The notes beneath the pieces are model-generated. The model saw only the letters and a list, made by a program, of their open reading frames with translations, made no database searches and was not told the origin of the DNA. Both the position numbers and the translations under genes were made by a program. Below are positions 32,061-44,373 of a stretch of DNA of 64,000 bases, one piece after another. The DNA comes from Paralvinella palmiformis. Its lineage: Eukaryota; Annelida; Polychaeta; Terebellida; Alvinellidae. The stretch lies in contig JAODUP010000270.1 in NCBI GenBank assembly GCA_025642065.1, positions 348,501 to 412,500 on the forward strand, written 5' to 3'. How positions within the stretch are numbered: position 1 is the stretch's first letter; each line of letters opens with the position of its first letter.

Positions 32061-32396
32061 TTAAATGTCCCTAATGGATTTGAAATGATTCAAACATGTT
32101 GCCGGACTAAACAAAAATATCCAGCTCAGAGAAAACTCATTACAGTCAACCGTATCAAAGATACAGCATATTGATCCAGAACCAATAGTATTAATATCAG
32201 CTCGCCTATATCGGGTAAGAATCGTGACAACATTTTTCACATAACTAAACTGTTTCAGTGATATGAACACATTATAATCTCCATCCTGTTTTAACCGGTT
32301 CAGAATATTATTTAAAAAATACTTATCTAGATGGATAGCAGGCTGCCATTTCAATAACTTAAACAAAAATGAAAAATCTGAGGTGGGAGTTTCTAC
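32061..32396 (-). pseudogene. Minus-strand coding-like relic 2, family unknown
   Basis: An open frame of about 110 codons without an ATG start, containing HLDKYFLNNILNRLKQDG and LKQFSYVKNVV. It is partly similar to the frame at 31202-31492 and lies in the same order relative to the flanking direct repeats. Function unknown. Confidence 0.25.
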
Positions 32397-32614
32397 TTTT
32401 TTAGAACATCACAGACCATTGTTGGATTTGTTAAAACTAATAATTTTACAAGCTAGAGCAGCTTTCATGTATTTTGGGAAAAGATCTGTGGTTATTTAAT
32501 ATTAGTAATTTTTTTATATAATTGTCAAATTCCTCCGACTATTTTTCTGCAGTTGGTGAGAGCACACTTATATATATATATATATAACTTATACAGTGTG
32601 TGAATGAATTATTG

Positions 32615-32917
32615 TTCAAGAATTACAGACACCTTGAACAAGACTGAATAAAAGGAAAACAAATTAATATTATTTTATGATACTAATTATTAAAATAATA
32701 ATTATTAGATTGTGAGAACCACTACTTTTATATAGATCGTTACAGTTATAAGAAAGTGGTTTAAACAAAATTAAAGAAATGAAAACAGCAATAAGTGCAA
32801 GAACAACAAACATATATATCTAGAGGTCTGTTACTCTGAGTTTTATGACATATAATTATTAATTACTGCATGAAGAGCAACCATTTATATAAAGTTATCA
32901 CAGTCACAGTGTAAAGT
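32615..32917 (+). repeat. Direct repeat, copy 2
   Basis: TCAAGAATTACAGACACCTT, AATTAAAGAAATGAAAACAG and TTATTAATTACTGCATGAAG match copy 1 in the same order. It ends about 180 bp before the ZNRF TATA box. Confidence 0.75.
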
Positions 32918-33097
32918 TTACAAACAAAGCATAGTGGCGCACCCTCCCGGCGAAAATAGAAGATTTCAATAAAGCTATTATTTTTATAATATTTAAAGTC
33001 CTTTATAACTATTCAATCTGTGGGTTACGCCAATCTTTGATAAATATAAATACCGAATAATTATATTCAAATAATTGTAAATAGAATGTTTTCCCGT

Positions 33098-33365
33098 TAT
33101 AAAAGAGGAGATTCCCAAAAGACGACTTCCGGCAAAATAAAAACAAACCAGAAGGGAATCTCCAGGTCACGTGTACTTACGTCATTATGTACGGTTCCTG
33201 TCATCAACATAGAGCTATTATGGTGGCGTAGTTTGCACAAAGAAAGGGGGAAATGGCTAGAAACAAGCAGCTGTCTGTCGGATTATAGCGACATCGCTAT
33301 CGGTACTGAGTTCGTGTGTCAGCTGTGGAGAGGATAGACACAGGTTATTGTTCCGTTCTCTGATA
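33098..33365 (+). promoter_or_regulatory. ZNRF promoter and 5' UTR
   Basis: TATAAAA lies at 33098-33104, so transcription would start near 33128. Around it lie GGAGATTCCC (33107-33116), an ETS-type ACTTCCGG near 33125, GGGAATCTCC (33154-33163), the E-box CACGTG (33168-33173) and TTACGTCA (33178-33185). GC and CpG content rises sharply compared with the flanking DNA. All are motif matches; occupancy is not shown. Confidence 0.55.
33107..33163. promoter_or_regulatory. Inverted pair of kappaB-consensus sites
   Basis: GGAGATTCCC at 33107-33116 is the exact reverse complement of GGGAATCTCC at 33154-33163. Both fit the Rel/NF-kappaB consensus GGGRNWYYCC and bracket the expected transcription start. 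Confidence 0.5.
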
Positions 33366-33714
33366 ATGGGTGGCAAACAGAGCACGGGTACTCCTCCGCG
33401 TATGAGGACGTACTCCCACGCTGGTGACGGGATGCCAATGTCTTCGAACGGGGCTGCCCCCGGGGCTTTGGCCGTCGGTGGGGCCGGTGGCAGCGGAGTG
33501 AGTGCTAGAGGCCGGACACGGAGTCTGGGCAGTGTTCAGCAGAATGGTTCCCACCCAGGACATCTCAGTATACCCAGCAGTAATGGTGGACCTCACGGTT
33601 CTGGTGCCTCGCCAGACTCGGACACTAGCACACCAGAGGAGGGACCTTTAAATTCACTGCCCCGTGGATTCATTCAGGCATCTTCGCTGCCAGTTCAGCT
33701 ATTCCCGTTTCAAG
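33366..33714 (+). CDS. ZNRF2: ZNRF exon 1 (myristoylated N-terminus)
   Basis: The ATG at 33366 has A at -3 and G at +4. It gives 116 codons plus one base, donor CAAG|GTCTGT. The exon is CpG-rich, unlike the surrounding AT-rich DNA. Confidence 0.92.
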
Positions 33715-36700
33715 GTCTGTATTTTGCAGTAACGTTATACTGCACGCATAGGCCTACATTCTTATAATAACAATAGCTGCAAACTTGACATTCCCAGCAC
33801 CTCTTTCACTTTCAGTCTTTGCTATATCAGTATATGTTTAACTATAATTATAAACCTGGATTTCAGTGGGTTTGTTTTTATACAGGTGTTTTATTTCCGC
33901 TTTATTGGTCCTGATCATGGCTGATGTATGCAGCAGTGATGCTGATCTGTGGAATACTGTACATATAGCTAACAGCTAGCAATAATCTAACTATAAGCTT
34001 GTAGTGGACAGAAGCAAGAGCATTAATACATGTTTTAGCAAGCATAATAATTAGTGCAATTTGTAAACAGTTCACTAACAATGTGTATATGACTATATCC
34101 TGCAGTTAAATATAGCATCAGCCAATGTGCAATATGCACAGAAAGAACCAGAGTATAAAGTTTCAATATGTCGTAAAATCACTTTTATATTAAGGATTTA
34201 GCTATAAGCATCACATATGTAATCTGACATTTAGAAGCACATTGTTCTGTCAATTATTGTATAATTAAGATTCATATAACAGTGAGATAACAAAATGCAT
34301 ATTGATAAAAAATTATAATACTTGTTATATGATTGACCGTTAATAAAACAGAACGTGGGTAGATATGTATTTAAAACTTCTGAGGTTGCATCATAGTTAT
34401 CTTCTCCCTAGGTGGAATGTTGGCATATTGGTAATATAAGAAGGTATACTACCAATGAGCATTTTGAAGGTAAACAGTTCCACATTGAACTTAACTCACT
34501 ATTCTACAGGTAACCAGTGTAATCTCCCTTATGATAGGAGATATTTGGTCATGGGTTTTGCTGTTATGGATGAAGTTGGCTGATAGATTTTGAACTGGTT
34601 GCAGTATATGCAGTAGTTCATTGGATATGTTAGAGCACAGAGAGTTAACAATGGTTGAATCTACTAGGCGCAAAAGCACGGAACAAGCTTATGACAAAGT
34701 CATGTGTGAGTATTTTTCTGATGGTAGAACTCTTCTTCGGGTGTGACTCAAGGATTGCCAGCAGATGGCAAATAATAGTTCCAGCACAGATTTTGTTGTA
34801 AATTTTGTTTTATTTATACAAGTCTATTTTTTTTGCATCAGGTCCAGGGCTAGTAGCAGTAGTGGTGTTGGTGGTAATAATTTATTTTAAAGATAGATGT
34901 GAAAAATTGTTGTGTTTGCTTATAAGAAATGATGTCAGTGACTGTTGATTTTTTCCATCTGCAAATCAGAAAGTTTAACTGATCATGTTTTACAGGGAGA
35001 TTATAAATATTGAACAGCAATTCATTGATGTTTAATAGTTTTAGATAGAACAAACTAACCAATTTTTGTGAACTTTAAGCATTGCTTGTCACTGGTGGGA
35101 GGTTTTACTGCTTCTTAGTTAAGATATGATGTGTACATTAAACATTGAATATCAGACTAATTAAATCTTGGTTTGTCATTGTATGTGACATTATCTGAGT
35201 GTTGCATATCCTGTAATCTTAAAATTGTTGAAGCTTTAAACTCTAATTCTGTATTTGCTTTTTTCTTGTGGAATGTAATTAATGGGTGAAACATTAGATA
35301 TGCTAGTTAGCTTTAGAAAGATGGTGCTATGATGGCATTGTTGATAGAGTTGTAAGGTGCCTCCACGCCCTAACTGGTACAGCAGTTTGCCACCGATCTA
35401 TAGCACCTGGGTTCAAACCCCAGCCAGGCTATGTCAGAAGGGTGTTTCATCTTCCACTTTGCCTCATTACCTTTGGAGGTCACTCGGCCCATTTAGCCTA
35501 CCTTTAATAGCAGACATTTAATAGAGCTGGTAGAATTTTGTTTAGATTCTTATGAGTTCTGTTGTCACTGTTTTAGGTATGGGCATTTTCTTGATACTTT
35601 CAGAGCATCCCAGTGTGGAAGTCAGGTTAAAGTATAGTGTTATAAATCTCTAGGTTTTAGGTTAGAATCTAACTCGTGTCTGTGGGATTGGTTTCACTTT
35701 GCAGATGCCCCTCAGCCATATGTCTCAGGGCGCCTTCATGGTTTAGTTGGTAGTGTGTTGGACCACAGATCATTACCACCTGAGTTTGAATCTCAGCGTC
35801 GGCATATCTGAAGGGTGACTTGTGCTGGGGCTAAACAACTGAACTTAATTGTGTACCAGACATGGGGTCAGTTCCATTTGGTTTATTGCACTCTTTTTAA
35901 CTACTACTTTTTACCATGAGAGGCACAACGAATACCTACTTGGAATACCTATTCCAAGTAGTTTATATTCCAAGTAGGATTGTCATGGAAGAAATATTTC
36001 GGAATTAAAAAACTAAATGGTAAATTAATTTGTGGATTTAATTCCAGTTCAAAATTTATCAATTTCAATTCCATTTTTTTTAAAATAATTAATTCCGTTA
36101 TTGGAATTGACCACCAGTTCCAATTCCGGAATTGAATCGACCCCATGTCTGTTCTGTACAGTTTCACTTGTTTTTCTCTGTTTGGCTGATGTCAGAGTCG
36201 TAAAAACTGAAGTGTTCTCTGAGAAGTTTTAATAATGCAAGTGTATATTCAAATGCTTACAGATGAGCATATTTTATTGGTACATGTAGAACCAACACTT
36301 GGAAAATTAGGTTTTTACATAGTTCAGTGAGTATATGATTTACCTTGTTCACGGTTGAGTTCATTATATTAGTAATGTTTAGTATCATTAATAGGCTTGT
36401 TTGTGTAATTTTGTGGTTGAGTACTAATAGTTTTATCACCAGGTGTATTGAGACTTTGTTAATTGGGCTGTGTGTGTGTAATAAGACATTTGTTAATCTG
36501 GAGTTGCAATGATCATATATGTCCTTTTTGCATTTTTGGAACGATGTCACTTGGAATATTTGGAATGGAACTCATACATGTAGGATATACAAAATCACTG
36601 CATCGGGAAAAGTATAAGCGGCAAAAGACATTTAGAATTTCAGCTCAGAAATACTGGTAATACCTCACTCCTAGAGCTACACTGTTAAGTGTACTTAGTC

Positions 36701-39700
36701 CACATGGCTAGTAGTAGTACTTGTGTTTATATTATCATTGCATCCTGTATGCAAGTTATTGCAGTAGGTATGTGGGAAGAGATTAAACCTTTCCCAGTCA
36801 GTTTTATTATACTACGAGCTGAGGTGTTTGTCTCCGTGCTGGTCGCATTTGGGAAATATGGTCGCTGGCAGACTGTAACCCCAAGAAACAAATCACACAG
36901 GTATAAGCCGAATTTAAACCCACAACGTGGAGATTTGCAGTTCAGAACTCTTAACTACTATGCCACCTCAATGCTCAGTCTCTACTATGACTTCCTGTGC
37001 TGTAGTGATGTTCTGTAACTTACTACGTATATCTTATGTAATGTAGTACCTGTATAATATTGTTGTTACTGTGATAATAATCTCTAGTTCTAGCCAATTT
37101 GCTAACACCTGGTTTGTCAAATCATACGTCTCTTCCAAAATCATCGAGATTGTAGTCTAGCTTTTCTTCAAGTTTTTTTTGTTCATTTTAAGTGTTGCAC
37201 TGTACTTGTTGACTTTAATCATTGTGACTTTGTTGATACCGTTAATTAGTTGACAGAAATGATTGTGATTGATGTTTTACGGCCACTTTTGCGCAAATCG
37301 TAGCCTAAATGGGCTGAGCGACCCCCAAAGGTGGTAGTTATCTGTGATCCAACACGCTACTAGTTAGACCATGGAGGCGCCCAGGTTTACAGTTTTGCAA
37401 TTGATGCTAGAACCTATGTGGGTTCTTAAGACGTTCTTGTAGCACAGTTGGTAGTGCATTTTGCTGCACGCAGCCAATGTTGAATGTTTAATTCCAGTGA
37501 TATCTGCTTCTGGGATGTTTCATCCTTTCAGCGCAGAGGCTAAACAAAATGCTTACTTTCCCTGCCCACTCAGTCACTCATTCCTTTTATATGTATTTTC
37601 CCAGGCGCCTCCATGGTGTAACTGGTAGCGTGGTTGGCCACAGATCTCAACCACATGAGTTAAAATCTCAGCGTGGTCATGTCTAAAGAGTGTTTCATCT
37701 TTCAGTTCACATCATTACCTTTGAAGGTCGCTTGGTCCATTTAGCCTACCTTGTGGCCAAAAGTGGTGGCAAAACATCAACCATCCCGTATTTGCTAGTG
37801 CTGTATGCTGATATGTTTTCAGTCTTACACACTGAAAGGATCAACTTGGTATTTAGAGTGATGTTCTATAGCTGCTTCAAGGGGGCTGAGATAGCCTTCT
37901 ATTTATATACCCTCTTAAATACACTGATGAATTATCCATATGGGGTTACTTTTTCAGTGTCGGTGACTAACACGCCGCTGACACGCACGAACTCTTACCA
38001 TAGTATTTACTCTAATTTCAGATACAGAAGATAGTTTCGTATTGTAAACTTCCTGATTATATCGGGGTGGTATATCGGATATGACGTGTTGGCTCTCACT
38101 CAGCTCACCTGGTGATTGGCTGTCCAGTTCAGGCCAACCATAAATATATTGCCTTTACAGCGTATTTCTATTTATGTCTTGTTCTCGTAGGGGGTCATTA
38201 GCAACCGGTTTAGCGTCAGCGAATCAAGTTCAGGTTGCGTAGTTTTAAGTCCCCACAGTTTGAGGTAGATCAATTGATGCCAAGAATGGTGAAGTGTAAT
38301 GTTTAATATCCTCTGTCAATGCTTCACTGATATTTGTCACTTGGTAGTATTACGAACATCACTGATTAGTGTGCGGGTGTGAGCACTGGCACAACTATGG
38401 CGGCCAGAGACAAGAAGAAACCCTATTATGACGTTCTAGGTTCCTGCTCGTTGGAGGCAATGAGGAACCGTGTCATCAGGTTTCACGGTTCTTTGCTACG
38501 TGTATCTAATCCAGCTGTGTACGTAAAAGACTGTATAATATCCACCCATTTTATATTGGGACGTGAATGACACACAATTGATGGATTTTGTTTCTAGTGA
38601 GATTTTGACAACATTTGTGACCGATTTTGATGGCATACGCTACTGAGTCTCCGGTCAGGGGACTCTCCCTCGTGGTGCAGTCAGTGGTGCATACGCTACA
38701 GAGTCTCCGGTCAGGGGACTCTCCCTCGTGGTGCAGTCAGTGGTGCATACGCTACAGAGTCTCCGGTCAGGGGACTCTCCCTCGTGGTGCAGTCAGTGGT
38801 GCATACGCTACAGAGTCTCCGGTCAGGGGACTCTCCCTCGTGGTGCAGTCAGTGGTGCATACGCTACAGAGTCTCCGGTCAGGGGACTCTCCCTCGTGGT
38901 GCAGTCAGTGGTGCATACGCTACAGAGTCTCCGGTCAGGGGACTCTCCCTCGTGGTGCAGTCAGTGGTGCATACGCTACAGAGTCTCCGGTCAGGGGACT
39001 CTCCCTCGTGGTGCAGTCAGTGGTGCATACGCTACAGAGTCTCCGGTCAGGGGACTCTCCCTCGTGGTGCAGTCAGTGGTTGCTACTATCTGTGGCTTCT
39101 TTTATCATTTAGTAAACTACTTCTGACTTGATTAGCTTCACCCCGTGCGGTCCATCCATGTCTGACGAGGACTCGGACTAAACAAAACGACCATCTCTAC
39201 GCTGACCACGTCTGGTTCAGCTACAGGTGCACAATTTTGCATTTATGAGTCGTCTGAAAATATTTTTCTACCACCGGATCATTTTTTTTGTTATCATCAT
39301 GCGATCATTTGAATTGCAAATCGTATTTTTAGTCTCCCACATTTAGAAGGGTGGATTTTTTTAGGTGTACTTGAACAGTGAGCTTGGATAGTGGATTAGT
39401 TTTGCTGCAATTTGAAAATGTAAAGCACGCACGCGCAAACACGCCCATGTGTGTCTGTATGGCACATAATAGATGTTTAAAAACAACTATCTGTACTTGC
39501 TTTTTTCCTGGTTGTTTTGTGTCTGATCTGGTGCTAATCGTTGGACATCGGTAGATATAAATAAACTGTTAACTAACAGCCGGGGGGGGGAATTAGCACC
39601 GACACTGTATTAAGTTAGTGTATAGACACTGACTGAATGAGTAATGGCATTTCAGTATCACACTTACTTCAGTGTGTATTCATTTGGCAATTTGATAAAC

Positions 39701-42700
39701 TGATTATTATTATTATTAATCCATCTCAGACCTTTGCCCATAAATGTGGATCATCAAAATTAAATTTCTGAGTTAATCATCATCATCATCATAATTTTTG
39801 TCTGTTCCCATCCGGTATTTGAAGAAATTAAGAATTTCACAGTTTCAGAATGACAGCAAGCGTCTTTCGGATATGTATGGCTGAATGTGCAAATGTAATG
39901 CGTCATTTTTCTTGTCTCGTTCGCTGTAAGCTTATTTTGCTGAATAATATTAATGTTTATATGAAGAAGCTGCAAAGTGGATGAGTCACAGCAGAATAAA
40001 ACAACAGGTGTATTTTTGCTAGCCCACGTCAGTCGTAACTTTTGGCGTGCTTGCTGTAAAATAACGTGATGGCGCTATTAGATTTTATATGGCAGAAAGT
40101 TGTAGAGTGTGCTTACCAAGGATTTATTATATATTAATATGTAATGGAAAACTTCGGTGTTCTATTAGTCAGCAACACTGGTTTTGGGTAATACTAACAG
40201 CAAAATGTTATTGTTCGTCAGCTTGTTGCACTAAAGGCCCATACGCATAAAAAGTATGTTATGGATAACATGAGAGAGTGTGTGTGAGTGTGTGTGTGTG
40301 TTTAAAACAAATAAGATGGAATTGGCAAGTGGGCCTTGCAGAGTTTAGATTATATATGCTTTCTGACATGAAGTGAAGTTTATTTTCAATCTTCAACAAA
40401 TAGTTGTACAATAATAATATTAATACATAAAATATACGAAAAGCTTTCACGAGGTCAGCCAAAAAAGGAAACCGAAGAACCAATGTAGTAGCCTGAGCTG
40501 TCTTCCCATTGACCCCCCTAAAAAAACCTGTGTATGCGTTTAAAATATAATTAGGGCCACACAACCCCCTCGGTCGTAATTTCGGCTATTCATATTTCAT
40601 CGTATCTATTTCCTTGTCGTTGTGTTGTTGTAGTCTGTCCTGTGGTGAGGGATGATGTCTCAGTCAGTGACAGTGTCAGGGATCTCTAAGGTTCTAATAC
40701 CGCCGACAGCCGGTCGGATATCTCACGTTGCTCATTCACCTTTTCAGTTCTATTGTGACAACCATTCGCTCGTATGTAACGGATTATCTGCTTAAACAAG
40801 ATTAGCCGAGTCTGTTGTAGTACGCCGTGTTGCTAACGTACCTCAATAATCCTGGACTTGTTAGAGCACAGTTCAGCTTTATTCCTGGTTAATCTTCGGC
40901 TGCCACTGGTGCCAGTTTCATAGCCAGCCACAACTTTAATGTCATTTAGAGTCAACATCTGTGTTGTTTCTTCAACTGCTTCTATAACCTGAGTTTATAT
41001 AAATTCTCCATTTAATGAGACAGGTATCGCGGGCATACATCAGGATTTGTCATGATGTTTTCAGCGATGAGGATATAATCATGGAATAGATCCACATTTT
41101 CGGTGTATCTTTGGGTTTTATTGCTTCAGCCCATCACCATCACGTGATGGCTAAATCAGATCAAACAGTAATTAAATTGCTAGATCAGCTCTCTCTCACA
41201 CACACACACACACACATACATCATACACACACACACACGTTATGGGAATGCTGTTTTTATGACTTTAATATCATGTCTTACTTGGTTCATTCTCAGTTTA
41301 TCATATCTCAAATGACTTATGACCAGTTTATCATATCTCACTAGTTTTGTCATCAGTTAACATATCTCACTAGTTTTAACATATCTCACTAGTTTTAACA
41401 TATCTCACTAGTTTTGTCATCAGTTAACATATCTCACTAGTTTTAATATATCTCACTAGTTTTAATATATCTCACTAGTTTTATCATCAGTTAACATATC
41501 TCACTAGTTTTATCATCAGCTAACATATCTCACTAGTTTTAACATATCTCACTAGTTTTATCATCAGTTAACATATCTCACTAGTTTTATCATCAGTTAA
41601 CATATCTCACTAGTTTTAACATATCTCACTAGTTTTATCATCAGTTAACATATCTCACTAGTTTTATCATCAGTTAACATATCTCACTAGTTTTAACATA
41701 TCTCACTAGTTTTAACATATCTCACTAGTTTTATCATCAGTTAACATATCTCACTAGTTTTAACATATCTCACTAGTTTTAACATATCTCACTAGTTTTA
41801 TCATCAGTTAACATATCTCACTAGTTTTATCATCACTTAACATATCTCACTAGTTTTATCATCAGTTAACATATCTCACTAGTTTTATCATCAGTTAACA
41901 TATCTCACTAGTTTTATCATCAGTTAACATATCTCACTTGTTTTAACATATCTCACTACTTTTAACATATCTCATTAGTTTTATCATTAGTTTTATCATC
42001 AGTTAACATATCTCACTAGTTTTATCATCAGTTAACATATCTCACCTGTTTTATCATACCTTACCTGTTTTATAATCAGTTTATCATATCTCACCTGGTT
42101 TATCATTAGTTTATTATATCTCACCTGTTTTATCATCAGTTTATCATATCTCACCTGTTTTATCATATCTCACTTGGTTTATCATATCTCACTTGTATTG
42201 TCAGTAGTCTTTCACACCTTTGCTACTTGGTTAATTTATTTCAGTGTTCATTCCTTAACCATCTACAGTGAAACCAGTCTTAGAGATCACCATTATGTCT
42301 TCATTGGGTGGTCTTGAAATGCAGGTTGTCATTTAATGCAAAAATAATTTAATTTAAAGAAACAAAGGGCTATTTTATTAACTTTTCTGTTGGTCTTTCA
42401 TGGAGGTGGTCTTTTAAAGCAGAGTTCTGGTCTTTTTGACAGGTTATAGTGCTGTATCTTTGTTTCCATTTGATATTATGTAATTGTCTGTTATTGGTTA
42501 GATCACTGTTATGGCTGCAATATATATATATATATATCTGTGTGTGTGAATGTGTGTGTGTGTGTAAAATGATAATACTTCTCTGCTCTATAGTTGGTTG
42601 TTGGCTTGTTGTGTTACAGATAAGCTTTACTGTATAATGTTTATTATGCAGCCAACAGGTGTTGTTGTTCATTAATTCATCTATAGCTTATATATAACTG

Positions 42701-43986
42701 TCTTGAATGTAGTGTGATGAACAGACAGACACACACACAGTGCATGCATGTGCGTGTATTATATATATATATATATATATATATAATGAAATCTATATTT
42801 TGTCGCAACTATTAAATAATGCTATTATGTGGCTGCTCATGGGGGATGGAATTATAACCAACCGCTGTCACCAGGTGGCATGACAATTTGGCATTATTCT
42901 TTCTGCTGATACGGTATGTATTTTGAGCTGTATAATGGTGAGCCTCAGGGCAAGTAGGGCTTCAAGTTTTGATCATCACCAGAAAAAAGGCGTTGTTGAT
43001 TATTGACCCTGAAAGAAAATGATAAAAGAAAAAACCTATACTTCCCAAAAGTCAAGTGGTCTAGAGGTCAGAGTTTAGAAGGTTGTACAAAGTCATTGCC
43101 ATGTTACTGTCAGGTTTAATAGGAAATGTTGCTTTTAGTTTTAGGCTAAAAGTGGATTGGTTTTCAGTGTTAAAACGTAGAACACTTTTCGGTTGCAGCA
43201 GATGTAGGTCAATGAAAGTGTAACTTAATTGTCCATTGTTAATGTCAGTTTAACAAATAATATAACTCCTTTATTCATGTGAGTTGTGACAGTGTTGTAC
43301 AAGTACGTACTGTATTAGTACAGTGACGCTCAGTAATTATGTGATAGATTCGGACAGCTCACGTCTTAATTCCTAACATCACTTTTGCCGATTAAAATGA
43401 CATTTCTCGTTCTCTGATAAAGTTGCTCACCAAGAAAATGAAAAAGTGGGCATTTGCTCACCAGTGAATTTAATGAGGAAAATTTTAAATAAATAAAATG
43501 ATTTTTAATTCAGAAATATATTTCTCAGTATCCTATTACCTGTATAGTTATTGGGATGAATTTTACCAATTATTAGGAAATTAAAGTTCAGAGATTATTT
43601 TATTAATATAATTTTCTCTCATTAAAAATTCACTGGTGAGCAAGTGTCCACTTTTTCATTTGCTTGGTGAGCAACTGTCCTGCACCCGATATATCACGCC
43701 GTACACACCAATACGACCGCTTCACTGCCTGGCTTAGACTCGTGATCGATCCATCACGGATAATTTTGTGATGATAAACTATGCATTAGTTCATTAAAAC
43801 TGATCGGTTTTACCGGCTCCATGTTGGCGTTATTGGCTTTAACTGCCAGCTAAAATATGTATGACCATCCGGGACAATGGTCTCCCATTTGTTCTTCATT
43901 AATAGCTGGTGGGAGGGGGAGCTCCCACCGCTCAGTACAGTTGGCATTATTGTAGTGCTGACCTGGAGGTCAGGTTTTGAATGCCA

Positions 43987-44018
<32 letters not shown>

Positions 44019-44338
44019 GTGTGTGTTACCTGTGTCTAGAACGTTTCTTCAGATCATTTCATTTCCCTGGGGAGCTGTTGCCCTTCGGTTATATATATAT
44101 ATATATGTCCCACACGTGATCAGCACTGAATCGAAGCAGACTTCAATCAGATCACTAGCTTACTCACTCACTAGCTCACTCACTCGAACGTCGGTAATAG
44201 AGTAATAATTTTTTACTGTTTGATTCATTTTAGATGAGATTGATCGTCAGTTTAAATATGTTCAGACTGATTTTACTAATATCTTGGTTACTTTATTTAC
44301 AGTGTGCATCATGCCCCTTGTTTACCTCTGTTATCAGC

Positions 44339-44373
<35 letters not shown>

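Larger units (their letters stand above)
31263..33097. other. Intergenic region between dysbindin and ZNRF
   Basis: It holds two direct diverged copies of a ~300 bp sequence (31466-31770 and 32615-32917) and two weakly similar minus-strand open frames (31202-31492 and 32061-32396). There is a (TA)n tract at 32570-32586. Confidence 0.7.

Noticed and set aside
36689..37018. 109-codon plus-strand frame
   Set aside because: Its second half is the reverse strand of a family B SINE.
38397..38570. Resemblance of KPYYDVLG to the start of a DnaJ J-domain
   Set aside because: The match stops after about eight residues and the HPD motif and following helices are absent.
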